This document shows, one piece after another, positions 45,351 to 57,144 of a stretch of 64,000 nucleotides of DNA. The DNA comes from Cryptomeria japonica (lineage: Eukaryota; Streptophyta; Pinopsida; Cupressales; Cupressaceae), in NCBI RefSeq assembly GCF_030272615.1, contig NC_081409.1, forward strand, positions 654,380,468 to 654,444,467. Direction: 5' to 3'. Within the stretch, counting starts at the first letter, position 1, and the number at the start of each line of letters is the position of its first letter. The translations under genes and the position numbers were made by a program. The notes below the pieces were generated by a model. It made no database searches and was not told the DNA's origin. It was given only the letters and a program-made list of their open reading frames with translations.

Positions 45351-48300
45351 TCACTGATTAGCATTGCTATCAATGGCTAAATTTGCCAAATAATTTGCAA
45401 TCTTATTAACTTCTCTGTAACAATGGGATAACAAGAAAGATTCAAACAATTCTAATTTTTGTAAAACTAGATCAAGTATATACTGCAAATTCCAACACTT
45501 TGATTTCTTTTTCATAACACATTGAATAATCACCATAGAATCACCTTCAATTATTAAGTCCTTAATTCCCAAAGAGATTGCCATATCCAATCCAAAAGAC
45601 AAAGCATGAAATTCTGCATAATTGTTAGTTTTAAAACCAATAGCATGACACTTAGCTCGAATAAAATTTGCATTGTGATCATAGATTACCATCCCTACCC
45701 CAACTGGCCCAGGGTTACCACGAGAGGCCCCATCAAAATTCAGTTTAAAGTGCCCCTGCAGAGGAGGTTTCCATCTAGTAGAGCATCTCTTACCTATTGC
45801 ATCATTCTTTTTTAAAATTGAACCATGAGAGGGTAAAACTAACAACGTCTTCCAAACTCTAGTAACTCTACTATCCCAATGCAAAAAAGAAGTAAGATTT
45901 TCCAAATTCTTATAAATAAACGACAAAGCAACCTTAGAGATTGAAGACTCAATTTTTAATAGAACCTCAGACACAGGAGACCTTGTTTTTTAAAATATCT
46001 TGTTGTTTCTCTCTAGCCAAATATTCCAAATCACAATAGATGGATATATGATCCAAAGGCATGCATAAAAAGATGAAGCAAACATAAAGGGCCAAGATCT
46101 AAAATGGGAAACGAGATCCTTACCAATAACAAAGGATATATTTAACTTCTCAAACAACCACTGCCAACATTCATAAGCATAATCACAATGTAGGAACAAG
46201 TGTGAAGAAGATTCCAAATTTTTGTTACAAAGGACACAAGGGAAAACAATAGTAATACCAAGCCTATCAAGTCTCATACCTGTAAGGACTCTATCCTAAA
46301 CTGCCAACCAAGCAAAAAATCTAGCTTTAGGAAGACAAGCCAAATGCCAAAACAGCTTATAAGGCCAGGATGATAAATCTTTAGCAACCATAAGAGAGTT
46401 GTAACCATCTTTAACAGTGTACTTACCAGAAATATTCTTTGTCCAAATAAGTTCATCCTCAAAATCAGAAAGAAATACAATTCTATCCCCCAAAATCTTC
46501 TCAAAATCTAATTTCATACTTTGATCAACATCTAAGAAATCGATCGACTTCCATCTAGTTAGCTTAAGGGGTCCACTACTCACAATTTCAAAATAATCTG
46601 CTACAAAAATACCCCAAAGGGAGGAAACAATAGTGATCAGAGGAGACCAATCCCAAATATTTACCAAAGGTGTGTATCCATTCCATACTTCATCCCAAAA
46701 TCTGACCTTTCTACCATTGTGAACAATCCATGAGAGATGAGGCAAAATAACTGATCTACATTTATAAAGGAAATTCCAAATGGCAGAACCCGAAGGCAAA
46801 TTCGAGACTTTAAAAATGTACTCTCTTGGTCCATTATTTAAATATTTGGCAAACATAATCTGTGCCCATAAGGAGCTAGGCTTGTCATATAAATTCCAAA
46901 CCAACTTAGCACCTAAGGCTAAATTCTGATTCTCTAGAAACCGAATTCCTATTCCCCCAAGTTCTTTAGGCAAACATACCTTATCCCACACAACTAAAGG
47001 GAATTTTTTCTTGCCATCTTTATTATTGTTCCAAAGAAAATCTCTAAGAGTATCCTGTAAACTAACAATAACTGCTTTTGGAGACTTCAAAATAGACATG
47101 AGATATATGGGAACAACATTCAAACAGACTTGATGAGAACAATTTTACCCGCCAAAGTTAACCATCTATGGTTCCATGAGAGAATTCTTTTAGAAATGAC
47201 TGAAATAATCTTATCCCAAAAACCAATCTTATCCTGTTTAACAAAGAAAGGAATCCCAAGGTAAGTACATGGAAGATTTCCAGTCTCAAAACCCCAAAAG
47301 GATTGCAACATATGTTGAACCAGTTGTGATGTATTAAGGAAGAAAATCTTTGATTTATCACCATTCACTTTCTGACCAGAAAATGATGCATAATTTTGTA
47401 TTATTCCTTTAATCACTTTTGCCTCAACTAACAAAGCATGTCCAAATAACAGAGTATCTTCTGCAAAGAGACAATGAGAAATAATTTGGGGAATATTATG
47501 AATCCTTATACCTTTCCAAAGCCCGCCCACTTTAGCAGCCCTAATAGCCCAACTAAAGGTTTCAGCTAGGAGAATAAACAAAAAGGGAGAAAGGGGATCT
47601 CCCTGTCTCAAGCCCCTGGTGGAAGAGAAAAAACTACAAGGAGAACCATTAATTAAAACTGAGAATCTTGCAAAAGAAATACATGCATGAATCCATTTGA
47701 CCCAGGCTTTGGAAAAACCTAATTTCTCAAGAACAACACATAAAGCCCTCCACTCTACTCTATCATAAGCCTTCATCATGTCTATTTTAAGTATCATGGC
47801 TGGTGTCCTTTGGCTGGAAATAGAATGAAGCAACTCATGTGCTACAATTGCACCCTCTGTCGTCTCCCTTCCAGGAACAAAACCACCTTGCTCCAATGAA
47901 ATGATCCTAGGTAGAATTTTTGCCAACCTAAGGGAAATTGCCTTCATAAATATCTTATACAAAGTGTTACATAAAACAATGGGGCGGAAATCAGCAAAAG
48001 TCTTAGTATCCTCATTTTTAGGAATAATTGCAATCATTGTAGTATTAAGTTCTTTTAAAACAAACCTGTTTCTCCTAGCTTCCTTGAGAGCCAATAAAAC
48101 ATCATTTCTCACAAAATCCCAACATTTCTGAAAAAATAAAGGAGTAAAACCATTTGGTCTCGAAGCTTTATTCGGATTCATGGCAAAGACAACACTCTTA
48201 ACTTCTTCTAACGAAAAGGGAGACATCAACATCTTATTGTCTTCCAAAGATACTAAAGGAGAAATATTAGATATAATATCATTGTTGAGATTTCCATTTT

Positions 48301-49543
48301 CCGAAGATAATAATGACTTAAAAAACCTAACTACCTCTGAAGCAATATCCTCTGGCTCTATCAATAAATTCCCATTCTGACACTGAATACAAGATATCCT
48401 ATTCTTACATCTTTTAATCTTAGTTGAAGAATGGAAACATTTTGTGTTCTTATCACCATCTGAAAGCCATAACTCTCTAGATTTTTGTCCCCAATAGATT
48501 TCCTCTCTAGTTAACACCTTCTCAAGCTATAAGTTTAGTGACTTCAATTCATCAAAAACTTGTGGCACCATACCATGTTGAAGCACATGAGTATTAAGAC
48601 ACTCAATCATATCTTGAATCCTTTGTTTCTCCTGAAAAATGTTCTTAAAATGTGAGATATTCCATTCCCTAATATTCAATTTCAAATAACTTAACTTCTT
48701 AGAAATCTGAAACATACGAGACCCAAAACAAAAAGGAGTAGAATTCCACCATTTCATAAGTAGAGGCAAAAAGGAAGAATCCCTAAACCACATGGGCTCA
48801 AATTTAAATGGAGACTTAAAAGAAGCCCTATCCTCAATAACTGATAGGGAAATTGGAAAGTGATCAGAACCCGAGACCAATAGAATAGAGGAAAAGAAAT
48901 CAAAATCTGAATCAATCCAATTCTCAGATAACAAAAACCGATCTAATCTCTCAACAATTTGAGAAAAATCCCTTCTCATGTTTGTCCATGTGAAAACCCC
49001 ATTCTGAGACTTACAATAAAAAAGGCTCATATCAGAAATGAAATCCCCAAGGTCATCCATAATCTTTTTATTAGGGAAAACACCTCCTCTTTTCTCATCT
49101 AAATTAGTGATAGCATTAAAATCACCCCCAAAGATAATAAAGGAACCATGTCTTAAGGGAGAAGAAATCCTCTTTAATTCACCCCATAACTTACTCTTCC
49201 CTTGAATTCTTGATGGAGCATAAATATTAAAAAGCTAGAATTTAACCTTCGAAATCTTTCTTATAACTAAAGTCAACATCCAATTTATCGCAGATGCCAC
49301 TAATTGTACCTCAATATTATAATTATTCCAAAGCAGTGCCAAACCTCCTGAAGCACCACAAGAAGGAGAAGAAAGAAAATTCCACCATCTCCAAGATGAA
49401 AAAACTGAATCAATAGACTCCTTTGACAACTTTGTTTCTTGCAACATAAAAATATCACACTTAAATAAGTCCATCAGGGACTTAATTAAGCATCTCTTAT
49501 TAGGGGAATTTAAGCCCCTAACATTCCAAGAAATAATTATCAT
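45351..49543 (-). pseudogene. LINE-2 ORF2: endonuclease, RT, zinc finger, RNase H
   Basis: ATG 49543 (MIIISWNVRGLNSPNKRCL). Endonuclease: SWNVRGL, MLQETKL, GGDFNAITN and SGSDHFPISLS. RT: ADFRPIVLCNTLYKIFMKA, GGFVPGRETTEGA, LRQGDPLSPFLFILLAE. The catalytic box reads FAEDTLLF instead of the usual FADD, so the first of the paired Asp is replaced by Glu. Zinc finger near 46230 (CVLCNKNLESSSHLFLHC). RNase H 45974-45351 with FDGASRGNPGPVGVGM, YAEFHAL and EGDS, but IANYLAN where the family has AD-LA. Lesions: TAG near 49235, TAG near 48528, a 1-nt deletion near 47125, TAG near 46290 and TAA near 45988. All stops lie in one frame apart from the single deletion. Confidence 0.93.
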
Positions 49544-51811
49544 TTTCCTCGAGGGGAGGCCGAAGCTCCCCTCTTCCCATTAGTCGGAGAATTTTTGCTT
49601 TCCCCAAAGCAACCTTGCAAATTACGTTTCATAGCCCGTGACCTTGTCACAGGAGGACTAGTCATAGATCTTTTACTCCTCTTTATTTTTACACTTACAC
49701 GAGTTAGGCATGTTTTCTTAGGTCTACCAAGAGAAATTGAATGCCTCCCTTGCCCACTAGCAAGAGAAAGGGACAAAGTCTTTTGAATTCTAGCATCAAT
49801 TTCCATTTGAGTCTTAAGATTTTTTGGAGGCCTACCTCTCCCAGAAGAAACCACTGATGGTGAAAAAATCAGAGTCATTTGGACAATTGGTAAATTCTTG
49901 CATGACTTTGGAGAAGCCAGAGTAATTGGATTATGTTCAAAACCCAATTTTGTTGCAGCCAAAACTGCAAAAGGATTAGCAGATTCTAAAATTGGAAGGG
50001 TCGAGTTTATACCCCCCAAATCATTCTCAATTGAACAAACAACTTTATCAGTAATACCCTCATCCTTCTGATGTGCATGATTGTTAAAAATATCATTTAC
50101 TTGCTGAACTAGATTCTCATCTGGCATTATAGCTGGGACAACCTCTGATGGATTACCATTCCCTAAGGAAGATTCATTAGCCATATTAATTTCAACATTC
50201 AGAGGGGAGTTATTAGACACCAAATTCTTAATTTGCTGAACTAAAGAAGCATCATTAGGAAGACCTATGGTAGGTACCTGTTTAATAGTTTCCATATCAA
50301 TCACTACATTTTTATCTAAATTCACATTCTTTGAAGAATCAAAAACCTCTTTATGAGTGCATGAAGGCAAATTGTCATCCTTACCTTTTATGTGATTATT
50401 TGGCATCTTAAGGCAATCTATTGTCAATGAATGATCTACTTCATTTCTCAGGGGATTAGCATCCATCACTATACCCCCGTTATTATAAAATGTCTTTAGA
50501 AAAGATGAAAGTGAGACCAAACCCGAAGTGTGATCATTTGGTTTCCCAGAACTATGACACAATGGATTATTTTCAAGATTAATGTGACCTGTTTCTACCA
50601 ATTTATGTGAAGAGACATTTCCACATCCTTCAATTGAAGGTCCCACCGACAAACTATCTTTATTAAGGGATTTAGGGACAGAGCCAACAACCTACTGGGT
50701 TTTCTTAAAATCCATAAGTAACAGAGCATCCAAAAGTAAAGGAGACTTAAGAAGCTCTGTATCTAATTTCTCAATTGACTTGCGCCAAATACCATCACGA
50801 GACTTGATATTACAAGTATGGGGCCAAGCATTGTTAGGGTTAATAAGAACACAATTTTTTACCCTCCCTCTCCACAAAGTCCATTTTAGATGTTAAAAAA
50901 GTTCCAATAGTATTTCCAATTTGCTCAAGAACATTCGGATCCATAAATTCAAAAGGAATTTTTGGTAAACCAAACCAGAAAGGAATAAGTTTCGAACTAG
51001 ACCAAGGAGGAACAAAAAAAGGTTTCCAAGCCGCAACTGAAATTAAATGTTTTCGAAACCAATGATGCGAAGATATTAATACGTCATCTCTGAAAGAAGG
51101 AGAATCAAAGACAATAATAAAAGCATTTCAAACAATAATTGAAAACAATGCATATCCCCCCATCTTTTCTGCAATTTATGATAAAGCTTTAACAAACTAA
51201 TTTGATCACCCCAAATTTCCCCAAAAAATAGCATTTGAATGCAAGCAATTCTCTTTCTGATTGACATAGGAACCCAGAATATCAATACAAGGGATAAGAG
51301 CCCAAACTTGTGATGAAGAAACCCCCGACAGAATAGGATCAGTAGGTATCTTACTTACCTTTTCCGGACTAGCTTCCTTGAGGTTCACATTTACCTTATT
51401 TCCCACCTACTGTGAAGAAACAAAAACCCTAGCCACAGTCTCCTTATTTGCTAAGCCAACGACCCTAGCAAACGTTCGCTGATTTCCTAGATCCAAAGAC
51501 CATTTCCCCGAAAAACCCTTCAATTGCTTCTTAGAATTCCCTTGATTCTCACCATTATTAAAACGCCTTTGAGTGAATCTCCTTCCACTATTATTCTGCC
51601 TCCATGCCACACTGCATCTGTTCCGAAAGAAGCCTTGAAAGTATTTTGAAACTGGCCGAAAAACTTTGTTATTTCCGCTCCGGCTTACCTGTATCGCCAT
51701 GTCCTTCCATTTGTCGTTCGTGTAGACCCACTGCGGAACATGAGGCGGGTCTTCCCAACCCACATCTGCCCATGAACCCAAATGCCTTTTATCGGCCATG
51801 ACTGTATTCAT
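49540..51811 (-). pseudogene. LINE-2 ORF1 (DUF4283-like) with AT-hook-like C terminus
   Basis: ATG 51811 (MNTVMADKRHLGSWADVGW). The N-terminal part to 51407 is rich in Arg, Asn and Gly. The DUF4283-like stretch includes SSQVWALIPCIDILGSYV and, in another frame, LIPFWFGLPKIPFEFMDP with NVLEQIGNTIGTF (about 50995-50890). The C-terminal 370 codons (50652-49540) are open and end with SSGRGRPPKNLKTQ and SLGRPKKTC, both like the AT-hook core GRP, then many Lys/Arg. A stop near 51407, frameshifts near 51206-51080 and 50880, and a stop near 50692 interrupt it. The last codons overlap the ORF2 start in ATGA. Confidence 0.75.
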
Positions 51812-52236
51812 TTACTGAAATTTGTAACCCTAAAAATCTGTTATTGTTGTAGCAAACCCTAACTGTCAAATATTCACTCCGTTGAACTCCTTGGAATAGC
51901 TTGGTAGACGGTTCTATTCATTGTCGTGTGGCCAAGCTTAAACTATATAGCAGCAAAGACATTTTCAATTTCACCAATTCCTGTGACGCATTACAAGGTG
52001 ATGATGCTCAGATCTATTGAAATTCTGTTCCGATCTGTTATTATCCGGCCCCAATTTCAATGCATTACTGGTTAAGGCAGGCGATATATATAACCATTTA
52101 CAGGATGGGAGTGTACAGAAATGATGTAAACCTTGTCTCGCAGATGTGGAATTGATGTGTCTTCTTTGTTTGCTGCGACTCTTTTTCCAGTTGCTTGATA
52201 CACATTGAATTCAGCACTAGTCAATCAACATATATT

Positions 52237-52665
52237 GCACCACTTTCAAGCAAAGAAAACCGTAGACCATCTTCAAAAATTGCTATCTTAACGCTGGTCT
52301 GCAACCAAACCTCTGTGATCAACACCAGCAGGCTGTGTGGGGACCGTATTGGAGCATCCCAGACTCAAAAGATGAAGCGAAATTGTGGCAGGAGCAGTCG
52401 CGGATAGATTAGGGGTGTCGCTGGAAGAAACCCTAATTGCGGCAAAATTTCGGAGTTTTCTATTATACCCGAATAAAATTACTCTGTTGATCCGATGGAC
52501 ATAGTTTGCACCACTTACAAGCAAAGAAAACCGTAGACCATCTTCAAAAATTGCTATCTTAACGCTGGTCTGCAACCAAACCTCCGTGATCAACACCAGC
52601 AGGCTGTATGGGGACCGTATTGGAGCATCCCAGACTCAAAATATGAAGCGAAATTGTGGCAAGGC
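52237..52665 (-). promoter_or_regulatory. Tandem 271-bp monomers in the LINE-2 5' UTR
   Basis: GCACCACTTxCAAGCAAAG starts at 52237 and again at 52508, and similarity runs to AGCGAAATTGTGGCA in both. On the minus strand this is one full and one 5'-truncated unit immediately upstream of ORF1. In mammalian L1 such tandem monomers are promoters; that role here is inference. The 33 bp between the array and the TSD is unique. Confidence 0.7.
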
Positions 52666-52706
52666 TTGGTTGATATTGGATTGTATTTGGGTTCCACTGT
52701 AATTTA

Positions 52707-52865
52707 TATTATTGTTGTTGAACCAATGTAATATATCCCACAAGCCATAAATAATAAAGGTTTGTTTTCAATGTTTTTAGAAGTATTTATTACTGTAGTA
52801 AGTTGTTTCTATTGTTGGGCATGCCAAATATGCTTTTAAAAAGAAGTCTGTCGGATCCCAAACAA
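52707..52865 (+). other. Acidic-family 3' flank, third copy
   Basis: Contains AGCCATAAATAATAAAGG and GTAAGTTGTTTCTATTGTTGG as at 32810-32910. It continues the sequence interrupted by LINE-2 at 44772. Confidence 0.6.
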
Positions 52866-53081
52866 AGAAGAAAAGGCATTAAAAATCAAGTTAAATTAAT
52901 TAGAGTCACCATCCGAACAATAAGGGAGATCATGCATTTCAAAAGGATCGTAGAAAATTAGAAGTCTAGTAGCCCAAGGAAATGTGATTCCACTCTTTAA
53001 CAGAGAAAGGTGACTTACAATATTTTAAATCACATGGAAATTACAAGATGATGTAAAGATAAAAGAGATCACTATATATAT

Positions 53082-53315
53082 GAATCATAGCGAAGTCTAT
53101 AAGCATCAAGATAGAAATTGTAAATCACCTCAGTAAGAAACTGATCGTTGTTTATCTGTCAAAGTTATAAAAAGATTTGATAAAGCAAAAGTTTAAAGGT
53201 TGTAGCTATGTCACGATTCAAAAGAGTTTTTATAAAACTTATGCCGCCAAACTATTGTCACTAAGAAGGAAAGACATATAGATTGAATCATAGCGAAGTC
53301 TATAAGCATCAATAT
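53082..53315. repeat. Short duplicated segment, 203 bp apart
   Basis: GAATCATAGCGAAGTCTATA occurs at 53082 and 53285, each followed by AGCATCAA. The sequence between the two is unrelated. Confidence 0.75.
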
Positions 53316-53413
53316 CTATGTTAATGGGAAATATTATTAAACGAGTACAAAGAATTGTTTGAAAGAGAGATTAAAAAAAAATTGATAGAATGTTAGAAAG
53401 TGTAATGTAAAAT

Positions 53414-54059
53414 TTGAAAAACGTAAAGAAATTAGGAAAAAAAAAAAATTATGAATATGAATTTGAAAATGACGTTCTTAATAAAGAACTTGTGAAAGTT
53501 AAAAAGAAATATGAAGAACTGGAAATAAAATTGAAATTATTTCATAAGTTAAAAAAAATAACATTTGAAAGAAGAGTTAAAGAGTTTGGAAAAAGAAAAT
53601 TGTTCAAAGAATGATGAAATGTCAAAGTTGAAATAATATAATAGTCTTTTAGATTGATTACTTGCAACATGCATAAAGGACAATAACTGTCGAAGGTCTA
53701 AGTCTTTAATTTGTAATGTTTAATGTGATACAAATAATCTGCGTGTGATAATAATAAATCTGTAAATAAAGAATATAAAAATAGAGATAATGTGTTGTAA
53801 TCTATAAATATTACTCGTTGTGATAATAAGAACAAAAGATACATGTTCTAAAAGGAATTTCAGTTTTAAGATTATGCAAAAAATAGAATACAGAGGAAAA
53901 TGTTTGGGAAAGTATGGACATGGTAATATAGAGCCTATTAAATTAAGAGTGAGTCCAAAGAATGAAGTTCTTAGATATAGAAAAGTAAACGATGTTGCAA
54001 TTAATAGAAGTACTAACAAGTCCATTCATGAAATGCAATGTTCTCATTGCCATAGGTAA
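53414..54059 (+). pseudogene. Possible LTR-retrotransposon gag remnant
   Basis: A Lys/Glu-rich frame (KKYEELEIKLKLFHKLKK, coiled-coil-like) is followed, after stops, by a frame at 53820-54059 ending MQCSHCHR, with GHD-IK following in another frame. That spacing is reminiscent of a retroviral-type CxxC...H knuckle preceded by a gag linker. Alternatively this is unrelated AT-rich sequence. There is no RT nearby. Confidence 0.25.
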
Positions 54060-54539
54060 TGACATCAAAAAGAAATATGTTAGGATCTTCATCCTTGCAT
54101 ATTTATGGATTATTGAATGATTCTAAAAAGATGTGTTGGAATAGAGAGTTAAGGGAAACAATCTTGTGAATCATTATATTTAGATTAATTGAGGATAGAT
54201 CAGTGTACCTAATTGGATAAAGGTCACAAATATATTCAAAATAATGTATAAATATAGATATCCATATGTTGAACAAAATAGAAACCAAACAATGGCTGAA
54301 TGTTTGAGTGAAGTAACTAATAATAGGTTTTGAATTAAAGTAAGTTATTGTCTCAAAAAACATCATGCAATTTATTTACTACTAGTAGTGAAATAATAGG
54401 AAGAGTACCTCTAAGTTGATTTTTGTAAGATCAAAAGATCAATTGATAGATATATTCATAAAGGAACTATCAAAGTTGATTTTTTAAAGATCATTATATA
54501 ATTTAGATATTATTGATATTGAATCAGTAAATAGTCAAA

Positions 54540-54650
54540 ATTAAGATAGAGGATTGGAATATTGTAATTTCTCCCTTGAGCTGAAAATGAGTGATTTGTT
54601 TCTATCTTTGGCATGTTAGCTATTTTTTTAGAAAGAGACTTGTTGTAGTA
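54540..54650 (+). other. Acidic-family 3' flank, weak fourth copy
   Basis: TCTCCCTTGAGCTGAAAATGAGTG...GGCATGTTAGCTATTTTTTTAG parallels 2975-3100 (TCTCCCTCAAACGAAAAATAG...GGCATGTAAGCTATATTTTTAG). The rest of 54060-55088 shows no gene. Confidence 0.4.
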
Positions 54651-55088
54651 AAGATGTTTGTACATTGAGGCAATTATAATTTTGGTATCACCATGCAATC
54701 ATATTATCAAACGATCAATGAACATAAGTTGAATTATATAAATGTTGCAAATATGAGTATGTGTTGTCATTGATATGAAACTTGTTGGATTGTTGTTGAT
54801 CAAGATGTGTAACTTGGTAATGTTCTTGGTTTGGATGTAGTCTAGAGGAGTGTAGTAACAATAAGTTAGTACAAAATTCATGTAGATTTATGGATCTTGT
54901 TTGTAGATGATTTAGATGGTATGTCATGGCATATTATGGATTTTATAGAGCTTTAGTGACGATCTTTGATCTCTACAATTAATATTTAGCTAAGTGTGAT
55001 CGTTCTTGTCAATAGTCTATTAGTAAGTATTTAGTCTAAGTGGTGGTGCATATATGTTTTATTTGTTCATGTAGTTTTCATATGATGT

Positions 55089-56091
55089 TGTTGAATGTAA
55101 ATGCCTATTGTATGTGAGTTTTTAGTATCTCAAGTGATCTACAGATAGAGATATTTTGGTTTGGGTTCTAGTTGGTACTATAACATAGCATTAGTTTATA
55201 GGAGTATGTTGAATTTCTCTACCTTTAGTTTATTGAACTTATGTTGTTTGTTTTGGTTTCTTCATGTCAAGTGTTTTTGTGTTTGACATATGCAAGTATT
55301 TTTGGTTGTCCTATTGAAGTTTGAGTGAATGCGTTAATAGTGTTATCATGTGGGGCTGAACTATGAGGTTTTGGTCCGTAGTAGCATATAGTTGCATAGG
55401 AGTTAATTTGGAATATTTTGAAAGGTGTGTCAATATGGTGTGATGTCTCACACATTTATTTTTTCTTTCACATAGCATTACAAATTATTTATCGATTGAC
55501 TGTTTTATATTTATATGTAACACCTTATTGGGCTAACCTAATCTATTTTATTGCACTTATGGATGGTATATAAAGGATGGAATCATTGTGGACATGTATG
55601 TATGAGTTGTATGTGTTGCCTAAAGTGAGTTTGAAGTTGTGCAATGGTTCAAAAGTATAAAATTAGTAGTGAATGCAGTTTCTAATGTAGTTTAAACAAA
55701 AAAATATAATCAATATTTTAGTGGATGTGGTTCTTAGAATTCAATTTTATTACTGTCTCTCATTTAAAATTTATGTATCTTTCCCTAAAGAAGGGATCTT
55801 CACAAGTCATTATTGTATCATGCCTTGAGATCATGCACCTCCTTGGCCTTCTGCCTAAATATTGTGACATGTGTATCATAGAGTGAGATAGTTCTTACTG
55901 TGGCTTTTTCCATCTTGATTTATCCACATAAAAATCTTGTTGTTCATGTGTTATTTCTTTTCTGCTTTCATTTTTTTACTTTAAATTGTGCATATGGTAA
56001 ATGAACTAAAAGTTAAGTTAATGGATAAATCTAATTAATTTTTGATATATGTTGATTCACAACCCCTCTTAGTATCACAAAGTGTTCAACA
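55089..56091 (+). repeat. LTR-like sequence, plus orientation, tentative
   Basis: Would start TGTTGAATGT and end GTGTTCAACA, with a CCCCTCTTAGTAT tract about 30 bp from the end and a TATATAAA box at about 55566. The start is chosen only because it mirrors the end motif and gives 1003 bp, the same as the next feature. No internal region or TSD was identified. Confidence 0.3.
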
Positions 56092-56141
56092 ATAAAATTC
56101 TAAGTGTGTGAATTTTTAATCATTTTTATCAACATGAACAG

Positions 56142-57144
56142 TGTTGAACACACCAAATACTAAGAGGGGGGGTGAATAAGTATTTGAAAAACCCAAACCC
56201 TTTGGCACAATTCAAATTTAAAACCACTTATATAGATTAGCATAAATGAACAAATCACAATATGACACTCGATTTACTTGGAAAACCCAATAAAGAAAAA
56301 ATCACAATGAGAGTTGTCTAACAATATATGAACATGTATTACAGTTTTATTTAAGGCTCTTTACCTAAGGAAGCACACTACTCGTAGGAGGACTTGCTAA
56401 AGAGGTTCTCTACCTTAGAGATTCAGTCTCCCAAAGAAGGGTAGATGAAACTTGAATTAAAATTCATTATCATTTAGCTCACAACCTTCAACAATATCTT
56501 TAGAATGTAGCTACCTTTGACTTATTGTCTCAAGAAATTGTTAAGCGATTCAGCTCCAAAAACTCTATCACACACTTTTATTAGTTCATACTTCACATCT
56601 CACAATCCACACACTCACACTAGAAACTAATTTCATCTTCTATATATATCTTTGGCAAGCAAATAAAATATAAAATTGGGTTAGCCATAACATGCTACAA
56701 GCAATGACCCCAAAAATTTGGCCTCAAGGCATATTTGTGGTGAAATTGGTCCAAACTAGAAGATAGGGAGGACCTAAAATATAATATTATGTCTTTATAT
56801 ACAAACCCAAATATCAAACTTGTTGGCACATATCTCTTAGGTTAGTAACAATGTAATGTGTTGATGAAATTTGTAACACTTTACTAGTTAGACAAAAAAA
56901 TAGAACTTTCAAATAAATTTATACAATCTAACTCACATTAAGACATAGAAAGGCCCAAATACACCTCATCACAACCTCCAAAATTGGCACAAACCCCCAA
57001 ATGTATAGTGTAAGCAAGAGAATAGGCTCTTTCATCTAGATAACCATAAATCACCTTGAAAATCAACACCAAACAATATGTGGCACCAAAATAATCAACC
57101 ACTTTCATGTGGAAAACATAGAGACATTCCTTCCACATTCAACA
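56142..57144 (-). repeat. LTR-like sequence, minus orientation, tentative
   Basis: Plus strand starts TGTTGAACAC, has ATACTAAGAGGGGGGGTGAA near the start (the same hallmark as the copia LTR ends at 21300 and 59510), and ends ACATTCAACA. It faces the previous LTR-like unit across about 50 bp. Neither primer-binding site nor TSD was seen, so it may be a solo LTR or a remnant. Confidence 0.4.

Larger units (their letters stand above)
44785..52693 (-). mobile_element. LINE-2: L1-type retrotransposon with tandem 5' monomers
   Basis: A 7.9-kb minus-strand insertion bracketed by the 13-bp TSD CCACTGTAATTTA (44772-44784 and 52694-52706). Removing it joins the two halves of a sequence resembling 32695-32830, which supports the boundaries independently. 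Minus-strand order: 5' UTR of about 880 bp with a repeated 271-bp unit, ORF1 51811-49540, ORF2 49543-45351, and a 3' UTR of about 560 bp with a short A-rich tail. It is better preserved than LINE-1: ORF2 can be followed with few lesions. Confidence 0.93.
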
